This document shows positions 37,277 through 49,289 of a stretch of DNA of 64,000 nt, one piece after another (position 1 is the first letter of the stretch; every line of letters begins with the position of its first letter). The position numbers and the translations under genes were made by a program. The stretch spans positions 7,129,633 to 7,193,632 of the forward strand of contig NC_051435.1 of assembly GCF_001649575.2 (NCBI RefSeq), given 5' to 3'. The stretch comes from Kryptolebias marmoratus. Its lineage: Eukaryota; Chordata; Actinopteri; Cyprinodontiformes; Rivulidae. The notes beneath the pieces are model-generated. The model was given only the letters and a program-made list of their open reading frames with translations, searched no databases and had not been told where the DNA came from.

Positions 37277-38349
37277 CTTAAAGTGATAGTCTGGTCATTT
37301 TTGAAGTGATGTTCTGTCAAATATCAGTAGCTAGTACATGATCAGGAGTGACATCAGTCACAGCAGACAGAGGATGAAGAAAAGGTCAGAAGTCTTCCTC
37401 CAGACGTCTCTTTAAAGCAGTGGTTGTCAAACTTAAAAAAAAAGATTTCAGGTTCCCCCCTTTTGGCTCAAAAAGATTAAAACAAAGTGAATCAAGTTTA
37501 ACTGGAATTTGGGGAGGAAATGTACAAATTCAAATAAAGAGAAAAAACCTTCTGATTTTACATGATTCAAAAAATGTGACTTAGGTTTTGTGACATTTTG
37601 TCTCTAGATTTGCCATTTGGAGTGTTTTTTATTTATTTTACTTCAAAGGCTGAAAGGTAGGTGTGGAGTCACTCTTCACACCGTCAGCTAAGTGGTCCGG
37701 TCCATTCCCAAAACAAGTCAGAGTGGAAACAACGTCCAAAGATTAGTTCCAATTCCAACCTTTAGACCTGAAAACTAAAATAAAATAAAAAATAGGAGTG
37801 GTTCTGACCTCACGTCCCCGTAGGGGTCACGCCCCACACTTTGAGAACCACTGCTCTGAAGAGATAATTTAACAGTATCGGTGTGTGTGACGTGCCACAG
37901 GCCTGTGAAGTAGGCAGCAGGTCTGCGGAGCGACAAGAGACAACTTCTCATCCTTGGCAACATTTAGCTCACATTACTGGAATCCCTCAACCTTTTTATC
38001 TGAGCACAGCTCGAGTCCTTCAACACATCGAGCCTGTACACATCAACGTAACATAATCCATCTGGTAAGATGTGTTACATTTCAAGTATTTGCCTTTTTT
38101 TTCAGCCTACCAAACATCTCTTAGCTGAGGTCTGAGAATAGAACACAAGTTGAAGGTGATGCAAGCTTCTGTCAGGATTTCACACATCTGACAGAAATGG
38201 AAATGGACCACCCCGGCAAAAACACTGATCACTTTTGTACATACTGTATGTATGATAATGTGTTTATTTTCTCTGTTAGAACAAATTTTAAAATGTTAAA
38301 CATGATAAATACTATTAAATTTTAGATAAAAATCAGTACCCTTTTAAGT
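37277..38349. mobile_element. Second copy of the AAGGGATA TIR element, interrupted by a hAT-like element
   Basis: The left end TTAAAGTGATAGTCTGGTCA, with GTGATGTTCTGTCAAAT and AGAAGTCTTCCTCCAGA, matches 1971-2100 closely. The proposed right end (AAAAATCAGTACCCTTTTAA near 38330-38347) is a poor match, so the right boundary is tentative. Confidence 0.45.
37418..37853. mobile_element. Short hAT-like element
   Basis: Left CAGTGGTTGTCAAACTT and right ACTTTGAGAACCACTG are inverted repeats. Flanks CTTTAAAG and CTCTGAAG agree at 6 of 8 positions, a decayed 8-bp duplication. It sits inside the left part of the TIR element above, so it is the younger insertion. Confidence 0.7.
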
Positions 38350-38399
38350 CCAGAACTCGGTTCAGTTTGTTGTCTCCTTTTTCTTTTTGCACTTTAATC

Positions 38400-38593
38400 C
38401 AGTGGTGTCCAATCCTGGTCCTTGAGGGTCGATATCCTGCATGTTTTAGACGTTTCTCTGCTCTTCAGCAGGGCTTCAAGTTGTGCAGAAAACTGTTAAT
38501 CACTCATTCATTCGTTTTAAGGTGTGTCAAGGCAGAGGAACATCTAAAACATGCAGGATAGAGGTCCTCAAAGACCAGGATCGGGCACCCCTG
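38400..38593. mobile_element. hAT-type MITE, 194 bp, with perfect 8-bp target duplication
   Basis: Left CAGTGGTGTCCAATCCTGGT and right ACCAGGATCGGGCACCCCTG are inverted repeats, and inside them CCTGCATGTTTTAGA pairs with TCTAAAACATGCAGGA. It is flanked by CTTTAATC on both sides (38392-38399 and 38594-38601). The exact duplication and long inverted arms mark this as the youngest-looking insertion in the window. Confidence 0.9.
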
Positions 38594-38601
38594 CTTTAAT
38601 C

Positions 38602-39344
38602 AAATCACATCTAAATTCATCTAACTGAGTTATTTTTAAAGAATAATCTACAAGATTAAATCCCTTAAAGATCTGACAGTGGCTAAAAAAAAAGTCCAAA
38701 TGAGTTCCTATGTTTCCAAAATTGTGTCACTTTGCTTTAATGCTGTCTAGATGAACCACAAAGTGTTGAAATTAGAATAAAAAGGCAAAACTAAAATCAT
38801 ACTTTTATAGTGCCAGTGTCGTTGGGACTTGGACCAACTGTGTGCCCACGAGGGAGGAGAAAGTACTGGGACTGAACGTGAAACGAAGCACAAAATAATG
38901 ACTTACAATTCAAACCCAGCTGCTCTGTAGTTATGTGGTTTTACAGCATGCCTAAGGGTAGTGCACATAGACCCTCGAAATAACTAAAGCTGTAATTAAG
39001 GTCGCAACATTTTCCCTGTTTCTACCCAACCCAGACATCAGGAATAGTTCGGGTCGAACATGAGCAGGAATGTTTGACAGCAGGCTCTCTGAAAACATAC
39101 TGCAAGTCGGAACAACTGAACAAAAACTACATTTTTTTTTTTTTTTTGTGCGTTGGAAATGTTTCTCAGTGCTGTTTAGGGCCATTTATCAGCTGTGCAA
39201 CCAGCAGCAACAACCGGTCCGCTACCTGTGGTCCAGATAGGAAACGTGTTCTTCTGCTGACACCTAAAGGACAAACTGGAGTTTGTAGGTGCAAAACAGA
39301 AACCCCACTTTTACTGTGAAGGTGAAGACAAATCAAAGAGAAAA
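38602..39344. other. Intergenic spacer, nothing recognised
   Basis: Unique AT-rich sequence without coding frames, recognisable repeats or promoter-like composition. A T-run lies at 39131-39147. Confidence 0.4.
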
Positions 39345-42300
39345 TATATTCAAATATTCTTTATTTAAAAAAAATTACAATAATTCACAGTTTATTGAGA
39401 GTTACAGCACTCAGTTACATGTCATGTGCATCAACTAAAATGTACCGCTTTGGTTTTATTTGAGTACCAATGTGCATAAAACAATGTAAACCAGTGGACT
39501 TCAGCCTTTGTTAAAAGCTGCTTTCTGCAGCGAACTTTTGTATTTAAAATCAACGTGAAATGCACACAACTTGTGACATGATTTTGGGACCACAAAATAC
39601 AAAATATGATAAAGCATGTGCTTTTTTTCATGATTTTTTTTGGACAAAAAAAATAATAAAATATATAACTTGCTATTTAAAAACTAGAAAACAAGTTTTA
39701 AAAATAGAGTGCCTATGAAATATTTATAAATGTACAAAGAATGTCAAGAAAAGCCTGTGTTAGTGCAGAAGTATGAAGAATCTGTGTAATTCAGGAGATC
39801 TGACAGGTAAATAAATTATAGACAAAAATACACAAGAGCCTTCGCTCAGCGATGATGACCGTGGTAACAAAACAAGATAATTATTCTGCCATTTTCCTTA
39901 ATTTTAGGCCTTTCATGTTGACAGAAGGCAAAGACAACACATCTCAGTAACTTCATAATGTAATCTCAGCCTCCTTTTTTCACAGTGATTCTTTTTTTTT
40001 GTTTTTTGGAAGACTCAGTTTCTCATTGTGCACATTATCAGCCTCACACTCTTCAGAAAGACATTCATACTAAGATAGCTGGTGCACTGTCACCATAAAA
40101 AAGCTGCTCTCACTACAAAAGAGATGCGTAAAACTTGACCTCAACGCTCTGTGTTCACACGGCTTATAATACAGTAAAAACACTGTTTAGGGACCACCAA
40201 TGTGGCTGTAGTGTTTTCAACATATATATTAAATCCAATTACAGTTAAATAAAAGGACTTGCCTCGCCTTTATGTGTATCAAAGTAAATTTGAAGGAATA
40301 AAAAAGTGTCTAGAGAGAGAAAAATACATTAAAAAGGGCCTGTCGAAGAAATTACAGTGTATTCACTTTGCATCAAACAGAAGGTATGAGTCATAAACAG
40401 TACTGTGATACACACACTGCTGTACTTGAGGCAAATGTTTGCTGAAAATAACAATTCTGTCCTCTAAGAGCTGCCTATCCAGCTGTATTATCTGTAATAT
40501 TGCACATAATAAGCTACTAATAACTTAAATGTTGTTCAGTACCACTACATCCATAACCACTCAGTGACAGAAAGGACCCCTACTGCATTTTCACAACATC
40601 TGGAGGAGAGTAGACATTTCAACCACTCAGGACCCTGACACCAAAATATTTAACTAAAGGTAGTATCTCACTGGGCTGCGACGGCGAGCGACTAGTTGGT
40701 GACAGAACTCATGAGTCTTCAGATTGGTTTGTGATGTTCGTTGGGGTTCTCAGTTTCCTCTCTTGAGTCACAAACCTGTCTGATGAGCACCAGAGCTTGT
40801 TCTAACACCAGAAAACTGCTTCATTTCTAAAGTGTCCCCCAGTAGAGTAAATGTGGGGCTGCTGCAGTGGCGGGTTCGATGTGGGTGAAGGTGGGAAATT
40901 AAATCCTGTGCATGTCCTATACGTTTTCCAAGCCTGTCCACACAAAAAATTAGTGATGATTTTCAAAACCTGGCAACGCAGCATTCAACTGCATGGCTCA
41001 CTGGTGGCAAACACTCGGAATTCAGTGAGACTGCAATGGAAAATGTGCATATTTTATCATGATCCGAGTCAAGTTTCAGTCTCCCAACAGTCGCAGCCCT
41101 ATGAGATACCGCCTTAAACAGTCTAAAATACTTTGGAACAGTTAAACATTTGTTGTTGCCATTTTTGTTGATGTAGAAAACATTCCTAATGTAATTAAAT
41201 TATTTTTTGCAATACCTTATCAGATTAAAATACAATTACAAACATGTACATCACTTCAGAGAGTTACCAAAGTGATTTCTCACAATTATTCTTAAGGCTC
41301 CTAAGCTTGTAAATGTTCCTGTACCAAAAAAAGTTTTTAAGGAAAAACACAATCAGTCGCTAAAGTCTCCATGTATTGCATATGAAAACCAACGCATACG
41401 GTCCAGAGAACTCCTCCCTGCTTTGAGGCACTTTTACAACCTGCAGATGGTTGGGGTTCATCATATGTCCGAGTTTGCCATAAAAAATTAAAAATAAAAA
41501 AATAACCAACAACCACTTCAGTCTCCCAGCTGTAACAGGCTTCCTCCACAGTTAATTCTCCCATGCATTTAAAACAGTCACATAAATCCTAACGATACCA
41601 AATATATCAATGTAAAAACAAAACAAAAACAGGCAGCACATGAAAGGTTTTTGTAAAGGCACATTTTGCAAAGATACACTTTTGTAAATACTCAAACCAG
41701 TTAAGTATCAAAAGTGCAAGAACTGAAAGCCCTTAAATAAAAGGGGCGCACAAATAGTGGTGCAACATACTGATGTAAATCAATTATTTTGACATGAACC
41801 TGTAATTTAAAGTACATCTGATGTGGATGTTTAATCAATGAAAATTCTCTAAAAGCTAAAGTGTGGCTGCATGTACCCCCGCAGAAAAGCAACATCCCAC
41901 AAAAGCTTTTTATCACTTATGTCCAGTAATTGTTTTGGTTAATTGGTTTTACAACCCATGCTGGTCGTACTTTTACCACCAAATCATGAGCAGCTGTACC
42001 CAGCACATTAGCTCACATTGGTCTATTGTATTCTAGAGAAAATTTCATTCAGCAGTTTGTGAACCAAACAAGTGATACATTCTGTGAAAATGGCTCATAT
42101 TTGTAGCCCTTTACTGCTGGTTGTGTAGCAAAGACAAGGATTTTCTCTCACTTCGTCTAACTGTGACCAATCCCTGGTAATGATCTTAACCAGTTTCAGT
42201 CCTCAAAGGCCAAGCCGGTAAGTTTACTCCAGAATAAGGAGTGTTTGCCCACCAAATAAAGATTTTCTAGTTGAACATTTAAATACTCCTATAAAATACC

Positions 42301-42661
42301 ATCAAAATGACAAGTCTCTGCCTTTTAGTTTCTCTCCTCTGGTGGTTAAAAATTGCCTGATGCAATTTTTAAATCTGTCAGCGTTGGAAATAAATTTGGT
42401 CTCAGCAACTCAGACCAATTTCATTACAAGGTACAACACGTATTCATCAAACTTCACTAGGAAAACAAACCAAATAGCCCTTAAAGCACTCGCGACAGTG
42501 GAGAAAGTCACTGCAGCCTTAAACTTGGGCTGCGTTCAGGAAGAAAAGGAGAGTGTCAACTAAAGTGGCAGAAGACTTGTTGCTCCTGTTTGCCCATATC
42601 CCAACAGCTCTTCGGCATCTTCAATCATCCATGTAAAAACAGCAGATAGTATCTGGTATTT
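39345..42661 (-). other. Probable long chpf 3'UTR
   Basis: A 3.3-kb repeat-free AT-rich stretch follows the chpf stop codon on the minus strand and ends at a cluster of polyadenylation hexamers. The lack of transposon debris, unlike the flanking spacers, supports transcribed sequence. An earlier polyadenylation site is possible; RNA data would settle it. Confidence 0.45.
39360..39460 (-). terminator. Cluster of minus-strand polyadenylation signals
   Basis: AATAAA on the minus strand at 39455-39460, 39391-39396 and 39360-39365, within 100 bp. This is the likely 3' end of the chpf transcript. Confidence 0.45.
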
Positions 42662-45600
42662 TCAAGTACTGTTTCCTTGTTCTTGTTCAAACAGCAGCAT
42701 TGCAAGCTGGGATCGAGAACCAATCCCTTCCATATTGCTTTGAATACACCTATGATAGATATCTTCACTGAGTTTTGGGTTGCAGGATTGGTAGCGGTAT
42801 TGCTGGTGTAGGGCTGGCTCGACTGCCCTGAACACATGTAGGCCCGAATACTTTACAAACATGTCATAGATATCCAGGCTCTCTAGAAGATCCTCATTTT
42901 CTTGAACGTCTGTTACCATTTGAGACCTTGTTGCCATGTAGTCCGAGTTGTAAAAGCACGCTTCATCAAACGCCCTGCGGTCAAAATGTCCCGCATCCTT
43001 TATCAGATCAACGGTGGCTGGGCGTGGCTGGTTGTGATAGGCCACATCAGGGTTGTAGTCCTGGAAATGGATAGGAAAGAACACCTGCCAATTGTTTATT
43101 GAATTCATGCGGCAGCGGTTCAGAAATTCAACGTTGATGTTTGTGTTAACGTGTGCCAGGAAGAACAATGTGTCAATTGGGTGCTTCTTTGAGATGATGT
43201 CCATAAATTTGATCTGCGACTGTATTTCTGTCTTGACGCTTATCCATGGGATTTTTACGGCTGGGTATTTTCGTTCGTAAACATTTATCTGATTCTTCAC
43301 ACCAGCAAAAATATCGTCATGATTGACATGCTGTGCCTCTTCAGGGTCATAAATGAACAGAAGCGTTAGGACCGCATTCTCACTTGTCTCGAAGGCATTG
43401 GAAGCAAAGACTTCCAGGAAATGGTTGACATAGCTCCGGTCTTCTGCAGTAAGGGGTATGATGATGTGAACCCTGGTAGCTTCGGTGACATAGGGCATAG
43501 GAATGATCTCTATGAGGCTTAAAGGTCGCACCAGGTGGACCCTCTTGGTGATGGACCGGCTGTGACCTTTCTGATTGACAACTTCAAGCTGCAGGTCCAA
43601 GGTGTACTCCATGCCCCTGGTGGGGTCGAAGCGTCTGTAGCCATTAATCAGTTGCTGCTTCTTAAGATGCAAGGTGGGCATGTACTTTTTGTTGAGCTCT
43701 CCTATGGCTGTGTCTATGACATCTGCTACGTCCATTTTGTCAATGCCTCGCAGCTCACACTTTGGAGCGCCATCGATGCATGAATAAACCTCCTCCTCTG
43801 TGAAGTATTCCCACTTCAGGACTTCAAACCGGGATTTAGGGTCGAAAGGTGGGTTGACCCCCACTGGCCACTGGGCGCTTCGATTGCCTTCGAAAGCAAG
43901 CACGCTAACGTTTTTTATCTCTGCCTGTGAAAACAAAAAAGCATTTATGTTTTCATGCAACCATTACGACATTAAAATGTATGAAGCCAGGATTTTATTT
44001 CTGACTGATCCACGGGTGATTCGTGACTCTTGGCAATCTGCTTACCTGCAGCTTAGCAATCTCATCGTAAGTCTTCTGGAGTTCAATCTCAGAGAAGTAT
44101 CTGTGCAGCCGGTACATTTGTTCAGGGTCAGACACCGGATGAACAGTTAGAGCTTTCTTGAACTGTTCATTCTGCTCTTTACTCGGATCTGAGTTTTTTC
44201 CAAGCTCATAATGGTGGTACTCAAGACCCTGAAAAAAAAAAAAAACAGAGAGGTCTTTTCATGAGCTGTGATGCCATGGGAGAAGCATGCCAGATGTTAT
44301 TTCAAGCTCAGTTGTTCTGCAGTGTTACTTCCTCTGAGACACACATTACATCTAAACAATGAAGTCTGCTCAATAAAATGTTTCGGGAATAAAATATACA
44401 GGTTCAACATATACATACTTTTACAAGTTTTTTGTTGTTTCGTTAATTGTTCACTAGAATTTAAGAAGAAGACTAGGTGACGTGACTGAAACTGGTGGCA
44501 GAATCTCACTTACAACCGTTTAAGCTGAAAAGACAGTCACCACCTATAAAGTGGTGAGTGATTAAAAAAAGTGAACCCAATCTGATGAAGCTATTAAAAG
44601 AACAAAGAATGGAGACACTGCTTAACTAAGCAGCGAGGCCACTCCATTACAAATGTTTGCCAACAGATTGCAGCCTGTAGCTGTACACTTAGTGAAGCAT
44701 TGTCCGTGCCTAATTGGCATCAATGTTCTCTTTGAAAAGAGAAAATGTTGTCTGGCTCTGTGTTCAAGCTGTTTTCTTCACCCTTCCAGGCCTGTTAACT
44801 TCCCCCTGCCTCCTCTCCTTTATCTGAGGGGCTCTACTGGAGCTCCTGTGCCTCAGGCCACTTCAGATAGCCGAGCAACTCTCAGCTGTGCAACAAGATG
44901 GGTTAAAGTCAAGTGGGGACAAAACGGGAGCACGAGACATTAAAACATCTACGGAATGGGTCGACAACAAAAGCTCGGCCTGTATACACGATGTAGAAGT
45001 AAACGCATTTTTTCTAACAACGTCTTTTCATGTTTTCATGCCCTGTTGACTCCAAAAGTTAAGAAGTTGTTCGTCTGATAATTACTTTTTGAGAGCTTCA
45101 ATAAAACCCATCCAGGGGTTTGTGAAGACAGGCAAAAACATTATCGCCCATCTTTTGCCTTTCGGGGAGAGATAATGAAAGCAATGTGCGGTGAATGACA
45201 CCAAAAAAATGCCTTTAGGCAGTGGGACAAAGCTTGTTTGACCCTAAATGCTAATGACATTATAGGAGCAGCGCATGTTGACCCACAGGGGATTTTCACA
45301 CTATTGAACCTAAGCTGAACTTTCAGCTGTTCTGTCTGTGCCTGTTTACCTATTCCACTACAGCCCCGGTGCTGCTGAAAGTTAAAGGGCATTAGCCCTC
45401 TACTCTGTAATATGAATACCATCTCCTCGCCAGCACAGTAATTACAGTTCTATATAGCTGTCTGTCAGTCTTAAGTACCGCCCCAGGGGCAAAGAGCGAT
45501 TTCTACAGGGACAGTTAGGTTTTTCTCCAGAAGAGGAGAGCCCCCTGCTGTAACCAAACACACAGCTGTTCTGAATCACTGTCTTCAAGCATTTCTTCTG

Positions 45601-47903
45601 TACGGCTCAACATTCATTCAGACATAAACTGCTTCCTTTCATTTCCCCGCTCAGCCTGAAACATTTAGACCCCAAGAAACAGTCTTCACACACGAAAAGA
45701 AAGGTGAATGAATGGTGGTAATTACGAATCTCTGTCGAGAATACGGTCGGCCTACCTCATATTCACTAACGCAGTTTGCGCTGGTGTAGTCAATGATGCA
45801 TCTTCCAAGCCACTCGTCAGGCCTGGAGCTCAGGATGTCATTCCTGCAGTTCTCCAGGAAGGGCTGAAGCCGGAGGAGCAAGCTGCGTGACAGGAGGTAC
45901 CCAAACCCCCCGTAGCAGTACTTCCCCTCCATCTCTCCACCTATGAACTCCTCAGGACGGCCCATGTAAAGCTCTCGATCCACACTCAGGTGCTCCACCA
46001 GCACCTTGATCCTGTCAGCTTCTGTGTAGGCGTCGTCTTGGACGAAGTAGAACCAGTCATACTCGTTGATGTAATGGTCAAAGATGTATTTGATGGTCTG
46101 AAACATGTTCCAGATCAGCCGCTCGTCTCCGTGAGAAACCACAAACATGCCGTGAGGGACTTTGCGGTTGCGGTTGCCGGTGAAGAAGACCACGGCGTCC
46201 AAGTGATGGCTTATGGTGCGATTCACAGCAACGCCCAGGGTGTTGATGGAGTTTTTGGATGTCAGAACCCCAACGAAGAGGCGCTCTCGCATCCCCAACT
46301 CTGTGCTTATGTATTTAGCCCTGAAAAACATGTCAGACCAAACAGCTACTGGATGAATGCTGCTTTTTTTTTTTTTTTAATGAGTTAGACGACAAACTGT
46401 GGCAGGATTTTTCAAATGACAAGAAAAGAAATTAGAGCTGGAAAAAAGTTTAACTGTTTCCTCTAATTGTGTGAACGCTGATTCAGCATTAGCTACCTTT
46501 CAGACACTTTTAGCTTTCAGCTACTTTAAGCTCCTAGCTTAAGTAGGAAAGCTAAGTTCCTACTTTTAGATTTCAAACAGCTTGTTCCAATTTTTAGCTT
46601 CTAGCTAGTTATTTGCTACTTTTTTCTAGTTTTTGCTTCTTTTTGCTTTTAGATAGCATTCTTCTTTTAGCTTTCAGCTTGTGGTTTGCTTCTTTAAACT
46701 TTAACTAGCTTTTCCGGCAAACTCGAGCGGTCATTCAGCACTTGGCGTTCACAGATTATGCTGCATCTCTGGTTTCCATCCTGTTTGTTTTAGAAACCTG
46801 ACAAACAGGGAAACAAATAACGTTACTCATTTGGGAAAAAGTAAAAGAAAAAGCATGCAAGGACTTGCAAAGCAACTCATCATTACCCATGACTTATACT
46901 TCTCATGTCATCAATGGCGGCTTATAACGGCGGCACACCTTTAGATGAATAGCAGGATAAACAATTGAGCAATATAATCAAAGGCAGGTAAAAGTCAAGG
47001 ATGTTTACACACATCCCAGGATCTCAAGAGGAAGGATTTGCTGTTTTTCTCTTTGCTATATGTTAAGATAAATATAAAAAGTTGTTGATCAGACTCAGTT
47101 AATTACAACATTTTGACATTTTCTGGGTTAACTAAACAATTACTACCTATTGCCGCATAAATCCTCCAGCCTGGGAGAGCTTTCCTGTCTAACTTAAGCA
47201 AACTTTCTTCGTCGTGAGGCTTTTAAAAGGGGCTGAAATGAAATTCAGCCACTTTGGGAGCCGGGGTGAACATTCAAACAGGGTCCCTATCCACAACTTC
47301 TTGGAAATGTTTGCCTGCTTTTGGAGAAAGTGTAAGTCAGAGTCTCCAGTGAGTGTGTGTGCTTACAGTCAGCCTCAGAGCTGCTCCAATGGATCATCAT
47401 GGGAATATGACAAGGAAAGAAAGGAAGGAGGAAAGTCCTATTAACTGGGAATTACATTATTATGGCTGCCACTAATGAGACTGCTCCACGTGTTGATGTG
47501 TGGGCTCTTCATTCAGCATCATCATCATCATTTATGTGTGAAACTTAATAGTTCATCATTTTATTAACTCTCATTAAGAATGAATTCACAGGTTCAGGCT
47601 CAGACAGCAAAGAAATTACCTGAAAACTTTCTTTGGAGCGCTGGGCTGGGCTTGTTTGTATGGGACTATTCTTGGCTGGAAATCCTCCCCGGACTCCGCA
47701 TCGCTCGCAGCCGACACGGAGCTGGGCTTTCGGGCTCCCTTCAGCAGTCCATCCTGACCCGAAGTCACGTCCTCCGTCCCCGCGAGGGGACACGCGTCTT
47801 CCGTCCAGCTCACGCTCAGCAAACTCAGCGTGAACCCCAGCGAAACGCCGATTACCACCGGGCCGAGCGACCGCAGGACAGAAATAAACACAGAAAATCT
47901 CAT
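42662..47903 (-). CDS. chpf: Chondroitin polymerizing factor (chondroitin sulfate synthase 2)
   Basis: A Golgi type II membrane protein that partners CHSY1/CHSY3 to polymerise chondroitin chains (alternating GlcA and GalNAc). Exons in coding order: 47903-47620, 46320-45756, 44228-44046 and 43924-42662 (TGA); phases close, giving 764 residues (human about 775). The start MRFSVFISVLRSLGPV is followed by a signal anchor at about 13-31 (GFTLSLLSV) and a stem. The N-terminal glycosyltransferase-like domain covers about 95-283 (YISTELGMRERL, LGVAVNRT, DEWLGRCI), then a linker with coiled-coil-like EIELQKTYDEIAKLQ, then the C-terminal GalNAc-transferase-like domain (VNGYRRFDP-type INGYRRFDPTRGMEYTLDLQ at 437-456, FYNSDYMATR, AVEPAL). 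The end MLLFEQEQGNST matches mammalian CHPF, separating it from CHSY1/3. The metal motif is QDDAY at 189-193 in the first domain; the second domain has AHVNTNI at 601-607 where CHSY1 has DVD. Sequons include N128. Confidence 0.96.
45045..45180 (+). repeat. Dispersed repeat family A, 3' fragment, in chpf intron
   Basis: CTGTTGACTCCAAAAGTTAA, CTTTTTGAGAGCTTCAATAA, TCCAGGGGTTTGTGA, ending with the hairpin ACATTATCGCCCATCTTTTG ... GAGATAATG. Only the 3' third is present. Confidence 0.7.
46465..46755 (-). repeat. Repeat family B copy 2, reverse, in chpf intron 1
   Basis: A T/A-rich reverse array of TTTTAGCTTTCAGCT and AGCTTCTAGCTAG units, bracketed by GTGTGAACGCTGATTCAGCA on one side and TCATTCAGCACTTGGCGTTC on the other. 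The second bracket is the reverse complement of the left bracket of copy 1 at 8412. Confidence 0.75.
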
Positions 47904-48250
47904 TTTAAGCGTCGGGCTCTGCCCCGTCGGACTTGTCCCGCTAAGGTCGCTCCTCCTGAGGGCTGCTCAAACGGGGGCTTCCGGGACGGGACAGCTCAGC
48001 TATTCATCAAGCCTGGAGTGAGGTAGGGTGGTAATCCAAGAGTCAGTTTATTGAAAAAAAAAAAAGATGCAGCTTCTTCCTTAAATTTCACGCAGGACTG
48101 TTACGTGTCAGTCTGGCCGCTACCTGGCTCCTCCCCGCCTGCTGTTAGCATCCGAGGCGGAGCTACTTCTTGGGCCCGCTGCTCGGGGCGGAGGGATATC
48201 CGGCGCAAGGAGCCGAGGTGACGGCTTGCGCTGCAGGTGGTGATCCGCCC
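47904..48250 (-). promoter_or_regulatory. chpf 5'UTR and GC-rich promoter
   Basis: High G+C and CpG content from exon 1 through 48240, in contrast to the AT-rich surroundings. GC boxes GGGGCGG at 48185-48191 and, on the minus strand, GGCGGGGAG at 48131-48139. No TATA box was found at a usual distance. The exact start site is unknown. Confidence 0.6.
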
Positions 48251-49289
48251 CCTTGAGACTTCAGAGTTGATGAACTAAACAGGTTAAATTCATCTTTTAA
48301 CCTGATTATTTTTATCATTTTAATGTTTAATCTGCGGTATGTGCTTACAGATGCGCAGATGAACTTTACCTTCTCACTTCTGTGCGCAAAAATCTTTTAA
48401 ATTTAACTAATAGTTAAACTTTTTTAAAACATAAAACAAATGTTTTGCCTTTAAATTCAAGTTTAATTTGAACTCTATAATGTAAAAAAGAATATGCACA
48501 TTCCACAAGTTAATCAGAACATGAACATTTTATAAAACCATTATTCAAATAGACACATTAACTTTGTACTTTGTATTTCCTTGTCAGGTTTACATGCATT
48601 TTCTTCTAAATGTAGTTTTGCTTTCCCTCCTTTCTGGTTTTACTTCTCTAAATAACCAACAGTGGTTACGCTTCTTTGTGACTAAGCACATGAAAGTTGC
48701 AAGTAAATGTTGCAAAAAACAAAAAAAATTAAGTAGCTTTATTTTAGAGGATTTAAGAACACAGATTGGTTTATTTCTGATAAATTATCCTTTTAAAACA
48801 ACTGAATCCTTTTTTATTTTTCATTTATATGCTGCTTTATTTTTACTGCTAAAGTTACTTCTATGATTTCAGTTATTGACTTTGCTGTGTAAGTAAAAGT
48901 ATAAAGAATATTTTTTACTTAACTAAAAGGCACCTTGTTAATTTGCACCTTTAGGTAGAAACATGAAAGGTTTTTACTGCTTAAACTCAAAGGTCGCCTT
49001 ACTAAATGCTGCTCCAGACTCTTTTCTGCGGTGCCACTAAGTCGTAGCTGTAATAACCCTTCAATAACTGCTGAACGCTGACAAGGATTATAACTGAGTG
49101 CTGTCGTCATAAACCTTAAACACAATCCTCCAATCCTCTTGAACTGTGATGCACAGCCCAACAATGAAGTGCTTCCTTCTGTTTTTCCTCCTTTTTTATG
49201 GCTCATATTGTTTTCATAAAATGTTTGCAAATTACAGCTTAATTCATTGTTCTTCTTCCACAGCTAAAACACAATTTAAGCTTTTATCC
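48251..49289. other. Intergenic AT-rich spacer, nothing recognised
   Basis: No gene, clear repeat or promoter composition. Small open frames here are AT-rich chance frames. Confidence 0.4.

Noticed and set aside
47580..48026. 148-residue plus-strand frame over chpf exon 1
   Set aside because: Antisense shadow of the GC-rich first exon; the minus-strand frame has a signal anchor and matches CHPF.
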